Made by a program: the position numbers and the translations under genes. Shown one piece after another: positions 1 to 8,968 of a DNA stretch of 64,000 bases. Under the pieces are notes generated by a model. The model searched no databases. It saw only the letters and a list, made by a program, of their open reading frames with translations, and was not told the origin of the DNA. The DNA lies in NCBI RefSeq assembly GCF_022346995.1, contig NZ_JAKRNM010000001.1, positions 1,674,001 through 1,738,000 on the forward strand, read 5' to 3'. Source of the stretch: Paenibacillus sp. ACRRY. Its GTDB lineage: Bacteria > Bacillota > Bacilli > Paenibacillales > Paenibacillaceae. How positions within the stretch are numbered: the first letter of the stretch is position 1; each line of letters opens with the position of its first letter.

Positions 1-2446
1 TCACCGGAATGCCAGGAATGAGATCGAAGAAGTTATCGGAGAACACGCCTTCAGCTTCTGTAGAGATCCATACCTGTTTAGCCAGTGTGTCACTTTCCAG
101 AACCAGATATGAACCATCGTTCTTTTGCACTTCAGTCACTTGGATCGAAGCTTGCTTCAAGCCAATATCCTTCGACGGGGCAAAATAGTGTTCCTGCACT
201 ATGTCAGCGTGACCCTTCTGCTTCAGATCCAATCGCAACAGGGTTGTTGCCGCATCGTGGCCTTGGAGCCAGTCGGAGTTGTTCAGGGTCAGGATCTGTT
301 TACCCGAATTCGATTCCAGAGTCACTGCGTGCTCTTCCTCCCGGTATACCGTACCATCGAACCCTATGAGGCGCACTTGCAATTGGCCTTCAACCGGCTG
401 CAGCTGATCCGAAATCAGGTAAACATCCGTTCTGTCTTCCTTCGTACCATCCACTGAGACCAGTACGTCACTAAAACTGCGTTTGGCATAATACTGCAAT
501 GCCTTCCAGTTACCGAAGTAGTCCATGCCTGCCCACGAAGCGACCGGCCAGCAATCATTCATCTGCCAGTAGAGTGTTCCCATACAGTACGGTTTACGAC
601 GGCGATGTGCCTCAATGGCTGTCTTCATCGCTTCAGCCTGAAGCACTTGACTCATGTACAGGAAGGATGGGAAATCTTTCGGTTCATGCATATACATGTC
701 CATGTACTGTTTGATCAGACGGTTACCTGCGCCGTTCTTTTGATGAGCCAGCATCACTTCGGATTCCAGTGCCAGATCCTCTTCCTCGGCATATTTACGA
801 ACAGATTTGTATTCCGGGAACGACTGGAAGCCATATTCACTCATAAAACGGCCAACGTAAACGTTGTAGTTTTCAAATGGTTCAACGCTGTGCCACACGC
901 CCCAGTAGTGAATATCCCCTTCCGACGTCGATGGATTAGCATGCTGCTTCTCATCACCCGTCAGAGACACCAGTGGCGAAGAAGGCCAGTAATCTACGCC
1001 TGGCGCATAGGCTTCAACCACTTCCGGAAGAAGCTCGTGGAAGATGGCTTCATAATCTGCCCAGATCTTCTCGCGCTGTTCGGCATTATAATCCTTTTTC
1101 CAGCCCCAGCCGCCGTCTTCAATGTAATGGGCCCAAGCCGAGTCGATTTCGTTATTTCCGCACCACAGTACGATGCTTGGATGGTTGCGCAAACGTTTAA
1201 CGTTATCGATGGCTTCGTGTCTCACGCTGTTCAGGAACGCTTCGTCACCCGGATACATACTGCATGCAAACATAAAGTCCTGCCAAACCAGCAAGCCGTA
1301 CTCATCGCATAATTCGTAGAACACATCTTCTTCATAGATACCGCCACCCCATACCCGCAGCATGTTCATGTTGGACTCGGCTGCTGAGACAATCTCATGC
1401 CGATAACGCTCTGCCGTAATCTCCGTAATAAAGCTGTCATTTGGAATATGATTGGCGCCTTTCGCAAAGACGGCAACACCATTCAATTCAAAGTAGAAAG
1501 AAGCTCCAGCTTCATCCTTGTCCCGCACCAGACGAATAGATCGAAGTCCTGTCTTAACCGTCGAATCGGCCAGAACCTGTTCTCCCTTGAGCACTTCCGT
1601 AACAAAGGAGTACATATGCGGGTCACCCAGTCCCCGGCTCCACCACAGCTTCGGTTCGGTAATCGAAACTGGAATTTCGATCGTTTGCACCCCTGCTTGC
1701 AGTGAAGCAGCCTGTTCCCATGTCTGACCATCCGTACCAATACGAATGATTGCTTCAATTGGGTTGAACGTTTCAACTTCCACGATGGCCGTCAGCGAGG
1801 CTGCGGAAGCGGTTACTTCATTTTGCCGAATGAATACATCATTGATTTTCACTTCGGACCAGCCTTCCAGCCGCGCTTCACGCCAGATACCACTGGTTAC
1901 GAAGCGGGGACCCCAGTCCCAACCATAGTGATAAGGTGCTTTCCGGGCAAAAATACTCACTCGTTTATCACCAAGTCCACCGACATCGGACTGATCATTG
2001 GATGCAGGCAATGCATATCCTAACTTCTCCAGCTTGGGCAGATCTTCTTGGATCGGTGAGCGAAAACGAATTCGCAGTACATTACCACTGGACTTCACAA
2101 TGGACTTCACATCCACATTCCACACTCGGAACATGTTGTCGGCGGATAATACGTGCTGGTCATTCACATATACATCCGCATATGTATCTAGACCGTCAAA
2201 TACAATCTCCAGATGTTCCTGTGACAACAAATCCTCGTTTATATCAAACTCTGTCCGGTATTCCCAATCCTTCTTGTCAATCCACTGAATCTCTTTCTCA
2301 TTCGTTCCATAAAACGGGTCCGGAATCTTATCCAGTTTCAGCAAATCCGTATGGACACAGCCGGGCACCTGAGCCGGCAACCATTCTTGATCCTCACAAG
2401 CCTTGAACGTCCAATTTTGAAAAATCTGTGATTGTATTTTACTCAT
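1..2446 (-). CDS. Beta-mannosidase, glycoside hydrolase family 2 (3' end outside window)
   Basis: Hydrolyses terminal beta-mannose residues, probably from manno-oligosaccharides in the cytoplasm, since no signal peptide is visible. The frame reads open from ATG at 2446 (preceded by GGAGG) to the left edge, 815 codons; the family is about 820-850 residues, so only a short C-terminal piece is missing. An N-terminal sugar-binding domain is followed by an Ig-like domain and a TIM barrel. The barrel shows WCGNNE near residue 430 (general acid/base Glu) and a SEYGFQ segment near residue 537 (nucleophile Glu). No gene follows within the window. A LacI-type gene lies directly upstream and an operator-like dyad sits in between, so mannoside-responsive repression is inferred. 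Confidence 0.93.
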   Translation of the reverse strand, partial: MSKIQSQIFQNWTFKACEDQEWLPAQVPGCVHTDLLKLDKIPDPFYGTNEKEIQWIDKKDWEYRTEFDINEDLLSQEHLEIVFDGLDTYADVYVNDQHVLSADNMFRVWNVDVKSIVKSSGNVLRIRFRSPIQEDLPKLEKLGYALPASNDQSDVGGLGDKRVSIFARKAPYHYGWDWGPRFVTSGIWREARLEGWSEVKINDVFIRQNEVTASAASLTAIVEVETFNPIEAIIRIGTDGQTWEQAASLQAGVQTIEIPVSITEPKLWWSRGLGDPHMYSFVTEVLKGEQVLADSTVKTGLRSIRLVRDKDEAGASFYFELNGVAVFAKGANHIPNDSFITEITAERYRHEIVSAAESNMNMLRVWGGGIYEEDVFYELCDEYGLLVWQDFMFACSMYPGDEAFLNSVRHEAIDNVKRLRNHPSIVLWCGNNEIDSAWAHYIEDGGWGWKKDYNAEQREKIWADYEAIFHELLPEVVEAYAPGVDYWPSSPLVSLTGDEKQHANPSTSEGDIHYWGVWHSVEPFENYNVYVGRFMSEYGFQSFPEYKSVRKYAEEEDLALESEVMLAHQKNGAGNRLIKQYMDMYMHEPKDFPSFLYMSQVLQAEAMKTAIEAHRRRKPYCMGTLYWQMNDCWPVASWAGMDYFGNWKALQYYAKRSFSDVLVSVDGTKEDRTDVYLISDQLQPVEGQLQVRLIGFDGTVYREEEHAVTLESNSGKQILTLNNSDWLQGHDAATTLLRLDLKQKGHADIVQEHYFAPSKDIGLKQASIQVTEVQKNDGSYLVLESDTLAKQVWISTEAEGVFSDNFFDLIPGIPV

Positions 2447-2486
2447 AACAGCCTCCGTTTATCGATGAAGTGTCTTAAGCGAATCA

Positions 2487-2534
2487 TTTTGTTAGGTTTT
2501 GTTATTAAATTATCGAATAACTTACAAAACAAAA
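2487..2534 (-). promoter_or_regulatory. Operator-like inverted repeat upstream of the beta-mannosidase
   Basis: The left arm reads TTTTGTT, 7 nt, GTTATT (2487-2506). The right arm, read in reverse complement, is TTTTGTT, 6 nt, GTTATT (2516-2534). The two arms face each other about 41 nt upstream of the mannosidase ATG. The same TTTTGTT core recurs before the LacI-family gene. A regulator site is inferred from symmetry and position. Confidence 0.5.
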
Positions 2535-2585
2535 TTAACATGATAACCCACTCAACGTCAATCCGTTTTTCTGAAATAACAAAAT

Positions 2586-2624
2586 AGGAAAACAAAAAGA
2601 CATGAGCTGTTCATTGCTCATGTC
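2586..2624 (-). terminator. Intrinsic terminator after the LacI-family gene
   Basis: Perfect 9-bp arms GACATGAGC / GCTCATGTC (2599-2624) with an 8-nt loop. On the minus strand they are followed by TTTTTGTTTT. Confidence 0.85.
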
Positions 2625-2646
2625 TGCTTCCATATCCGATAAGCAT

Positions 2647-3696
2647 TTATTCACCTTGATCTTGCTCACGACTGGCGTGGTACTCATCCCGGACAACCAA
2701 TTCGGAATAGATTAACTTGCGTTCATACGGCTCATGGGGATGATCCATACGCCACATTAGTTGATCCACTGCCCTAATGCCGAGGTTTTCCTTGTTGATA
2801 TGAACCGTGGCCAGAATAGGCTCATCTGCACTCGTATTATCAAACCCGGTCACTGCACAGCGTTCAGGCACCACAACGCCTCGACTCTGCAAGGCTCGCA
2901 CTACCATGACTGCCGTATGATCATTGGTACAGACGATCACTTCAGGAATATCTGCTAACGGCATTTCGGTTATCGCCTTCTGAATGACCTCAAGATCCGG
3001 TCCCAGCAAGTCGGCTTGCTGCATTACTGACAGCTGCATTTCTTCCAACACCGTCCGGTATCCCAGCCATCGCTCTCGAAAGCTTGCAGCATCAGGAAGC
3101 TGGCCGGCAAACTGGAATCGTCTGTACCCCTTGCTTACGAGCATCAGCACCAGCTCTTTCATACATTTGATATTATCCGTAAATACGGTATCCCCGTGAA
3201 TGGCCGGGTCTTCATGATCCACCATCACGAGCGGGATTTGAAGTCTATAAATCTCAAGCAGTATAGGAGTGGAGATGGAGCCTACTGTTATAATGCCGCT
3301 AATCGCTTCAGGATTAAGTACCGAGAACATCCGGTCCGAAGAGGGTTCGGTTAATGTTAATATATCCATCCCCTGTTCGTTAAGGCGTGCAGAAATACCG
3401 TCAAATACAGGCCCCCAGTACAGTGAGGAGCGATTTTGGGAACGAATATTGGGGAACAAAATCAGAATCGTGCCTGACTGCACTGGCTTGCTGCTGCGTA
3501 CAGGCTGTGACTCAACAGGAAAACGCTTGGTTTCCGTTTTGAAATAACCCAGTTGACCTGCTGTTTTTACAATCATCTCTCTGGTTTGTTCACTCACCCC
3601 AGGTTTTCCCGTCAGAGCACGTGAGACTGCGAATTTTGACACCCCCGCAGCATCGGCGATTTGCTGCATGGTCACTTTTTTGCCCATATTACCCAC
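2647..3696 (-). CDS. LacI-family transcriptional regulator
   Basis: DNA-binding repressor with an N-terminal LacI helix-turn-helix (about residues 8-52; AGVSKFAVSRALTGKPGVS) and a periplasmic-binding-protein-like sensor domain (about 70-330). At 349 residues it is of normal family length. The start is GTG at 3696 with GGGAGA upstream; an ATG three codons later is an alternative. It sits directly upstream of, and in the same direction as, the beta-mannosidase, with its own terminator between them. It is therefore the likely regulator of mannoside use, and it has a dyad in its own promoter consistent with autoregulation. The effector is unknown. Confidence 0.93.
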   Translation of the reverse strand: MGNMGKKVTMQQIADAAGVSKFAVSRALTGKPGVSEQTREMIVKTAGQLGYFKTETKRFPVESQPVRSSKPVQSGTILILFPNIRSQNRSSLYWGPVFDGISARLNEQGMDILTLTEPSSDRMFSVLNPEAISGIITVGSISTPILLEIYRLQIPLVMVDHEDPAIHGDTVFTDNIKCMKELVLMLVSKGYRRFQFAGQLPDAASFRERWLGYRTVLEEMQLSVMQQADLLGPDLEVIQKAITEMPLADIPEVIVCTNDHTAVMVVRALQSRGVVVPERCAVTGFDNTSADEPILATVHINKENLGIRAVDQLMWRMDHPHEPYERKLIYSELVVRDEYHASREQDQGE

Positions 3697-3738
3697 TCAC
3701 CCGTTCTCCCTTAATTTACATTCAGTGTAGCATAAAAA

Positions 3739-3770
3739 ACAAAGTTCAACAAAACAAGTTGTAATTTTGT
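3739..3770 (-). promoter_or_regulatory. Operator-like dyad upstream of the LacI-family gene
   Basis: ACAAAGTTCAAC and its near inverted copy GTTG-T-AATTTTGT face each other with one bulged base. The dyad lies 43-74 nt upstream of the start codon. The arms share ACAAAA/TTTTGT with the mannosidase dyad. Confidence 0.5.
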
Positions 3771-3802
3771 TTGGTTTGTTAGTCAAGAAGGATTGTTATT
3801 CA

Positions 3803-3854
3803 AACCAAAAAAGGGTTCGTCCACTCTTCAACGAAGAGATGTCCGAGCCCTTTT
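3803..3854 (-). terminator. Terminator after the EamA transporter gene
   Basis: AAAAGGG (from 3808) pairs with CCCTTTT (3848-3854). CTCTTC/GAAGAG forms the upper stem, and a T-run follows on the minus strand. Confidence 0.75.
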
Positions 3855-3868
3855 GTCTCATGCTGATT

Positions 3869-4816
3869 TTAAACCCCGGAAGCTCCCTGCTCCCCAAGGT
3901 CTGCAGGTATCGTCCCCCGCTTCCTGCGCCAAAATCTGACGTCCATTGTTTTGATTTCTGTTATTAATACACCCAGGAGCATCAATGCGGCTCCCGTATA
4001 TCCTTGCAGCGTTAGTGTCTCTCCCTGAAAGCTAAAAGCAAAGGCTGCCGCAAACAGCGGTTCAAGAGAGAAAATGAGACTGGTCCGGGTAGGCGATGCA
4101 TGACGCTGAGCCAGTGTCTGCAGGATATATCCAATACCACTGCACAGTATCCCAAGTCCGAGAATAGCTACCCAGGATTCCGGGCTATCTGGCAACCGTG
4201 GACTCTCGAACAGGAAAGTGGCCCCGATTCCCCAGAGTGCTGCAACCCCCAACTGAATGGTACCGAGCGTTAAGGGATCATGTTTCGGAATATACCTTCC
4301 AGCGATCATAATATAAATTGCATACGTTAGAGCAGCCAAAATACACAGGATATCACCGGTATGCAGGCTAAGCTCATGCTGTAGTGTTAGCAGACCAAGT
4401 CCGGCAACAGCCACAATAATGCTAATCATCAGTCTTCTATCCGGCATGCGTCTATGTAAGATAGTGCTTAGGATCGGCACAAAGATTACGGCCAAACTAA
4501 TCAGAAATCCTGCCTGCGAAGTCGTTGTCCGCTGTACTCCATAAGTAATCAGCACAAAAGCTGCAAATAATGCAGTACCCATGATGGTACCTGCCCCAAG
4601 TGTTTTCAGATCCATTCGGAACAGTCTCCGGTGGAAAATGACCGCTGCGGCAATAAAAGCGATACTGAAGCGGAATGCGACCAAATTGAGCTCTTGCATG
4701 GACTCCAGACCTGACTTCATGAATAAATAGGAGGAACCCCAAATAACGGTTGCTAGCAGCATCTGCAGATCTGCTCTTCTTGAAAAATTGACTTGTTTTC
4801 CAATGACTCTACCCAC
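3869..4816 (-). CDS. EamA/DMT-superfamily membrane transporter
   Basis: Integral membrane protein of the drug/metabolite transporter superfamily, 315 residues. It has about ten hydrophobic helices arranged as two EamA repeats (about 18-150 and 165-295). Members usually export amino acids or metabolites; the substrate cannot be told from sequence. The start is GTG at 4816. The gene is divergent from a LysR-type regulator, and two palindromes lie between them, the classic layout for a LysR protein controlling an exporter. It has its own terminator and appears monocistronic. Confidence 0.9.
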   Translation of the reverse strand: MGRVIGKQVNFSRRADLQMLLATVIWGSSYLFMKSGLESMQELNLVAFRFSIAFIAAAVIFHRRLFRMDLKTLGAGTIMGTALFAAFVLITYGVQRTTTSQAGFLISLAVIFVPILSTILHRRMPDRRLMISIIVAVAGLGLLTLQHELSLHTGDILCILAALTYAIYIMIAGRYIPKHDPLTLGTIQLGVAALWGIGATFLFESPRLPDSPESWVAILGLGILCSGIGYILQTLAQRHASPTRTSLIFSLEPLFAAAFAFSFQGETLTLQGYTGAALMLLGVLITEIKTMDVRFWRRKRGTIPADLGEQGASGV

Positions 4817-4902
4817 TCTGCTTCAACCTTCATTCTATGTTTTGTTCTATGCTGAGTCCGTACCAATTAACTCGCCTTGGCAAGTATAAACGATCTCTTT
4901 CC

Positions 4903-4948
4903 ATTATAAAAATGAATATTTATAATAGTATTTATGAAATAATTTCAT
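4903..4948. promoter_or_regulatory. Two palindromes in the eamA-lysR divergent promoter
   Basis: ATTATAA-N10-TTATAAT (4903-4926) and ATGAAAT-A-ATTTCAT (4934-4948) are both perfect inverted repeats. They lie 32-77 nt upstream of the LysR start. The first fits a T-N11-A type LysR box; the second could be a second half-site or overlap the promoter. Function is inferred. Confidence 0.45.
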
Positions 4949-4979
4949 GCATTACTCACCGGAAGGAACGGATTGAATT

Positions 4980-5855
4980 ATGTCATTGGTCAAGTATGAA
5001 ATTCTGAATGCCGTCGTAGAATACGGAAGTCTCACCAAGGCTGCGGATGCCCTTAATATTACTCAGTCTGCTATCAGTCATGCCATTGCCAGTCTGGAGT
5101 CGGATTGCGGATTTACATTGTTGAATCGAGGCCGAACTGGTGTAAGGGTTACTGCTGAAGGGGAGCGGATTCTTGGTTACACTCGTGAAATTTTGCGTTG
5201 GAACGAGCTCATGAACCAGGAAATATCCCTGATTCGCGGAGCTGAAGTGGGTACAGTACGCATTGGTACATTTGCCAGCGTATCGACCCAATGGCTGCCT
5301 GGAATACTGAAGCAATTCCGCTTGCGGCATCCTGGTATAGAGATCAAACTGTGGGAGGGTGACTATGCTGAAATTGAAGCCTGGCTGGCTGGCGGGGCTA
5401 TTGATCTCGGCTTTTTATCCCTTGGCGAACCGATGTCTTATGAGACCATCCCATTGCAAAAAGACAGGATGATGTGCATCCTGCCCCTAGGTCATCCACT
5501 TGCAGATGAGACTTCTGTATCGTTTGAATTGCTCCTGGAGCAGCCTTTTATTCTGCCCCGCTGGGGTGGTGACAATGAGATTGAACGTTTGATTCGGCAT
5601 CACACCGCCAAGCTGAATGTAGTTTATGAAGTTGCTGAAGATCAGGCCATTATGGCCATGGTTCGAAACGGACTCGGGATCAGTCTCCTGCCTGAGATGG
5701 TATTACAAGGTCATACGAATGAACTGGCACTTGTACCACTCAGCGGCGACCCTTACCGTACCATTGGACTAGCCTGTCCTTCTCTTGCCAATCTGTCTCC
5801 AGCCACCCGCCGTTTTATTGAAGCTGTGCAGGAATGGCTGGCGCATACCCCTTAG
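4980..5855 (+). CDS. LysR-family transcriptional regulator
   Basis: 291 residues, the normal LysR length. The N-terminal winged helix (about 1-60) contains GSLTKAADALNITQSAISHAI, and a substrate-binding domain spans about 90-285. ATG at 4980 follows GGAAGGAACGG. It is one of the few plus-strand genes and is divergent from the EamA transporter, so it is inferred to control that gene in response to an unknown small molecule. A GC-rich hairpin follows the stop codon. Confidence 0.93.
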   Translation: MSLVKYEILNAVVEYGSLTKAADALNITQSAISHAIASLESDCGFTLLNRGRTGVRVTAEGERILGYTREILRWNELMNQEISLIRGAEVGTVRIGTFASVSTQWLPGILKQFRLRHPGIEIKLWEGDYAEIEAWLAGGAIDLGFLSLGEPMSYETIPLQKDRMMCILPLGHPLADETSVSFELLLEQPFILPRWGGDNEIERLIRHHTAKLNVVYEVAEDQAIMAMVRNGLGISLLPEMVLQGHTNELALVPLSGDPYRTIGLACPSLANLSPATRRFIEAVQEWLAHTP

Positions 5856-5863
5856 TCAGAATA

Positions 5864-5890
5864 GGGGAGTGCGCCTCCCCTTCCCCTTAA
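5864..5890. terminator. Possible shared terminator between convergent genes
   Basis: GGGGAG-tgcgc-CTCCCC (5864-5880) with a pyrimidine-rich but not T-only tail. It lies between the LysR gene (+) and a small minus-strand gene. Confidence 0.4.
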
Positions 5891-6090
5891 CTCGCATTAC
5901 TTACAAATTGTATAACTCCGATGCATATCATGAGTATAAAGAGGAAAGCCAACACAACAGCAAAGCCAATCAGAAATCGCATAGCGGGTGAACGCCGGTT
6001 TCCCTGAAGATGATATGCCAAGTAATCCAGCTTCTGCTCAAGCCGATCCATTCTTTCGTTCATCTGTTCCAGTTCTTCATTGGAACTCAT
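5887..6090 (-). CDS. Small membrane protein with a coiled-coil N-terminus
   Basis: 67 residues. An N-terminal amphipathic coiled coil rich in Glu, Met and Leu (about 1-30) is followed by a short basic linker and one strong transmembrane helix (about 40-62). The start is ATG with AGGGGATGAT upstream. I do not recognise the family. The layout suggests a small membrane-anchored oligomer with the coiled coil in the cytoplasm. It lies just downstream of a TPR protein gene in the same direction. Confidence 0.65.
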   Translation of the reverse strand: MSSNEELEQMNERMDRLEQKLDYLAYHLQGNRRSPAMRFLIGFAVVLAFLFILMICIGVIQFVSNAS

Positions 6091-6131
6091 GATATCATCC
6101 CCTCTTATTTAATGCTGACTTAAAAAATGTT

Positions 6132-6614
6132 TTACTCCCAGATGCGATCCAGTTGATCCGAATAAAAGCGGATTGCCTTATGATAATCATGTATGCCTTG
6201 ATCCGACGATGTATCCGCCAGCTGAACCAGCAGCCGTTTCATGGCTTCCGCATGTTCCCCAGTATTATAAAGTACCATGGCATAGAAGACTTCAAATTCC
6301 CGCTGCTCCGGAAATTCTTCGATCCCCGTTTCCAACCACTTCTTAGCCTGTTCATATTGACCCAAAGTCCGATATGTACTGCCGAGACCCAGAATGGCTC
6401 CTGCTCTGTCTTTCCCCTTCAATCCCCGGCTTAGCGCTGTTTCATAATATGGTACGGCTTCGCGTTCCAATCCAAGTGAATCATGCGCCCAGGCCAATTG
6501 ATACCATACGTCCGCATTGCCCGGTTCCTTCTCAGCCATGATATGCAATAACTCGATTGCTTCCTGCGTCTTGCCTTCCTGTCTTAACCGTATTGCTTGT
6601 TCTAGTTGACTCAT
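6132..6614 (-). CDS. Tetratricopeptide repeat protein
   Basis: 160 residues from the ATG at 6614 (MSQLEQ), chosen because GGGAGAG lies 6-7 nt upstream; the longer frame starting at 6662 has no ribosome binding site. At least three TPR-like helical pairs cover most of the protein (NADVWYQLAWAHDSLG; GAILGLGSTYRTLGQYEQA). TPRs are protein-binding scaffolds; the partner is unknown. It lies upstream of the small coiled-coil membrane protein, with which it may be cotranscribed. Confidence 0.8.
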   Translation of the reverse strand: MSQLEQAIRLRQEGKTQEAIELLHIMAEKEPGNADVWYQLAWAHDSLGLEREAVPYYETALSRGLKGKDRAGAILGLGSTYRTLGQYEQAKKWLETGIEEFPEQREFEVFYAMVLYNTGEHAEAMKRLLVQLADTSSDQGIHDYHKAIRFYSDQLDRIWE

Positions 6615-6680
6615 ATCTCTCCCTCTCTCTCCCAAACTTACCCAATTAAACACATACAACATCTGTTAATTATATCAAAA

Positions 6681-6757
6681 AAACACCTCAGGCCCTTCAT
6701 GAAGACAAATTAGCTTGTCTACACGCTGTACCATAAGGCGTTCGTTTTGATGTGTTT
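6681..6757 (-). terminator. Possible terminator after ctaB
   Basis: Long stem AAACACCTC (6681-6689) against GATGTGTTT (6749-6757), with an inner GACAA/TTGTC hairpin and a T-run on the minus strand. It overlaps the ctaB stop codon. The stem has one mismatch. Confidence 0.4.
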
Positions 6758-7613
6758 ACCTCCAGGTCGTATTCACAACCATCAAGATAAAAATAAGCAT
6801 TAAATAGTTAACCGAAATCAAAAAGTTGATTTTGGCCCATTTCTCGTCATCCTTCGTCTTCAACCCGCTAAGGGTATGGATGAACCAGGCCACACTGCTT
6901 AGCAGTGACACGATTAGAAAAACAAGTCCAACGTAATCGTAGTAGTACAACAAAAATACAGCAGGGAGCAACAGGAACACGTAAGGCACCATTTGAAACT
7001 TGGTCCGTTTAATCCCCTTCACAACAGGCAAAAGTGGAAAGCCGGCTGCACGATATTCCTCAACTCGCCGAATCCCAAGCGACCAGAAGTGTGGCGGCTG
7101 CCATAGAAATAACAATGCGAACAGCAACCATGCACCCATATCAATTTGATTGGTCACTGCACAGTAACCAATTACCGGCGGCATCGCACCGGCTATGCCA
7201 CCAAGGGAAGTGCTCCAGGTGGAGCTGCGCTTCAGCCATATCGTATAGATCACGATATAAGCAAACCACCCAAGAAGTGAAAGCCAGCCTGACAGCGGGT
7301 TCACCCAGATGTATAATACAGCAAAACCAGCCAACCCGAGAATGATACCGTACCAAAGTACAAAAGCGGGACGAAGATGGTTGATATATTCAATGCGTTT
7401 CTTGGTCCGTTCCATCTTCTGATCAAGTTCTCGATCCCAGTAATTGTTGATGACACACGCCGATGCGATAACGAGAGTAGATCCAATAATGACAAGCAGC
7501 AGGGATAACCAAGAGATATCCCATTTTGATGCGACCCAGAATCCTACGGCAACCGCAAATACATTGAGCCTCAGAAGTCTGGGCTTTGTTAATGCAATCA
7601 TGTCTTTAAGCAT
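6756..7613 (-). CDS. ctaB: Heme O synthase (protoheme IX farnesyltransferase)
   Basis: UbiA-family membrane prenyltransferase that transfers a farnesyl group from farnesyl diphosphate to heme B, giving heme O for haem-copper terminal oxidases. At 285 residues it has the usual length and about nine transmembrane helices. The first Asp-rich signature is clear (NNYWDRELDQKMERTKKR, about residues 56-73). No ctaA or cta oxidase genes are adjacent, so this is a stand-alone copy; Bacillus often carries a second paralogue. ATG is preceded by AGGAGGC. Confidence 0.94.
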   Translation of the reverse strand: MLKDMIALTKPRLLRLNVFAVAVGFWVASKWDISWLSLLLVIIGSTLVIASACVINNYWDRELDQKMERTKKRIEYINHLRPAFVLWYGIILGLAGFAVLYIWVNPLSGWLSLLGWFAYIVIYTIWLKRSSTWSTSLGGIAGAMPPVIGYCAVTNQIDMGAWLLFALLFLWQPPHFWSLGIRRVEEYRAAGFPLLPVVKGIKRTKFQMVPYVFLLLPAVFLLYYYDYVGLVFLIVSLLSSVAWFIHTLSGLKTKDDEKWAKINFLISVNYLMLIFILMVVNTTWR

Positions 7614-7704
7614 GAGAAGCCTCCTGAACTATGTAAAAACACCATTCCAATAATGATACATGTACCTACAATGAATTACAATCTTCTTTAACATTTTGTC
7701 ATAA

Positions 7705-7749
7705 TCAAAAAAGCATCCCTCACCGTTCTCACGAACAGGAGGAATGCTA
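7705..7749 (-). terminator. Intrinsic terminator
   Basis: AGCATTCCTC pairs with GAGGGATGCT on the minus strand with an inner GTTC/GAAC stem, followed by TTTTTTGATT. It ends the secreted-protein gene. Confidence 0.8.
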
Positions 7750-7763
7750 ACTAAGCTCTAATG

Positions 7764-8330
7764 TTATGGGATATATTGCTGAACGATTTTTGTAACCTTT
7801 CCATCTTGCACAGTAATGTGATATGGGAATACGGACAGATCCACAATGTTTTTGTTCTCGTACAAGGATTCAAATTTGCTGAGAGCAATCGGTTCATTCC
7901 ACTGAATCTCTGTCCCTTTTACCGTCCCATCCCGATCATACAGCTGCATCAGCACTTCGGCATTGCCGCTAACTTCAATCTTGTCCTGCTCCTTGCTGTC
8001 GTTGATAATATAGTATCCATCCGGAGCTCCATCTATACCCGAATCAGGGTTGCGCTGCTCAAACACTTTATCCGCTTCTTCTCCCTGATACCATCCGATT
8101 CTATCCACGATCAAATAAAGTTTGCCATTATCCTGCTGCAGCTCATCCACATAAGCTGTATACATCTCGGAATTGGCTGCCTGAGCTTCTTTTGCGGAAG
8201 CCTGTGAGGAACCGGCACTCTCCTCGGCATTCGCCGGTGTAAGCAAATATGTAGTAAGCACAATGATACCAAGCAATAGCGCAGCAGTACCAAGTATTTT
8301 TAATTTCCATTGTTTCGCCGCGTTCTTCAT
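7764..8330 (-). CDS. Secreted or membrane-anchored protein of unknown function
   Basis: 188 residues from the ATG at 8330; the ATG at 8339 sits only 2 nt after AAGGAG, too close. A basic N-terminus and a hydrophobic helix end in an ANAEE-type cleavage site, so it is exported. A Ser/Ala/Glu-rich linker leads to a domain of about 130 residues with no motif I recognise. Features include VDRIGWYQGEEA and a C-terminal ITVQDGKVTKIVQQYIP segment typical of small extracytoplasmic beta-proteins. Monocistronic with its own terminator. Confidence 0.7.
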   Translation of the reverse strand: MKNAAKQWKLKILGTAALLLGIIVLTTYLLTPANAEESAGSSQASAKEAQAANSEMYTAYVDELQQDNGKLYLIVDRIGWYQGEEADKVFEQRNPDSGIDGAPDGYYIINDSKEQDKIEVSGNAEVLMQLYDRDGTVKGTEIQWNEPIALSKFESLYENKNIVDLSVFPYHITVQDGKVTKIVQQYIP

Positions 8331-8486
8331 AGGCAGCATCTCTCCTTATATGAACGTTACTATTTCCTTAACCGGAAGGGTTTGGCTTCAAACGGTCATG
8401 TGAAAATTCGTTTCAACTTTTACTAAAATCATCATACTTGTTTACAATCATTTAAAAGTATCAGCGAGATGAAAAATAGTTACAAT

Positions 8487-8523
8487 AAAAAAAGAACCTC
8501 AAATGCTTCGCATCCAAGGTTCT
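8487..8523 (-). terminator. Intrinsic terminator after the DUF3243 gene
   Basis: AGAACCT / AGGTTCT arms with an inner ATGC-ttc-GCAT hairpin and a 7-T tail on the minus strand. Confidence 0.85.
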
Positions 8524-8530
8524 CTTGGTA

Positions 8531-8875
8531 TTAATGAGTGTGCTGTGCAAGACGGACCAGCATATGGGCCAGCATATGTCGTTCCTCTTCCTTACCTACA
8601 TTCCATAGCTCCTGCAGCAATTTCTCTTCACGATTGCGGGGCTCTTCTTTGGCTGCCAGATAGTCAGCTACCTTCTCTGCAATTTTGGCCATCTGTTCTT
8701 CACCCAGGCCAATGGATTCTCCCATAGCAATCCGTTTACCCAAATACTCTTTAAAGGCATCGAAGTTCTGCAGAATCTGTTCTCTTTCCTCAGGCGCAAT
8801 TTTGTCGATTGCGTTCTCTACCTTCTCCGTTGCCACTTGACCATCTTTATGAATTACATGATTACTCTCATTCAT
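8531..8875 (-). CDS. DUF3243 family protein (YmfJ-like)
   Basis: 114 residues. The central and C-terminal part matches what I remember of the DUF3243/YmfJ family of spore-forming Bacillota: FDAFKEYLGKRI, GLGEEQMAKIAEKVADYLA, EPRNREEKLLQELW and EEERHMLAHMLVRLA. It is soluble, mainly helical, and of unknown biochemical role. A longer N-terminal extension (about 35 residues) than the usual 85-residue form is present. ATG follows AAGGAGGAATTCAAA. Single-gene unit with terminator. Confidence 0.85.
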   Translation of the reverse strand: MNESNHVIHKDGQVATEKVENAIDKIAPEEREQILQNFDAFKEYLGKRIAMGESIGLGEEQMAKIAEKVADYLAAKEEPRNREEKLLQELWNVGKEEERHMLAHMLVRLAQHTH

Positions 8876-8968
8876 TTTGAATTCCTCCTTAAGCGTAATA
8901 TTTGGCTTGTCATCTATAATATAAACGTCTCGCTGGAGTTTAATCAGGCTATTTCAACACTTCATTTA

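Noticed and set aside
605..1312. 235-aa plus-strand ORF
   Set aside because: Antisense to the beta-mannosidase, whose catalytic motifs are intact on the other strand.
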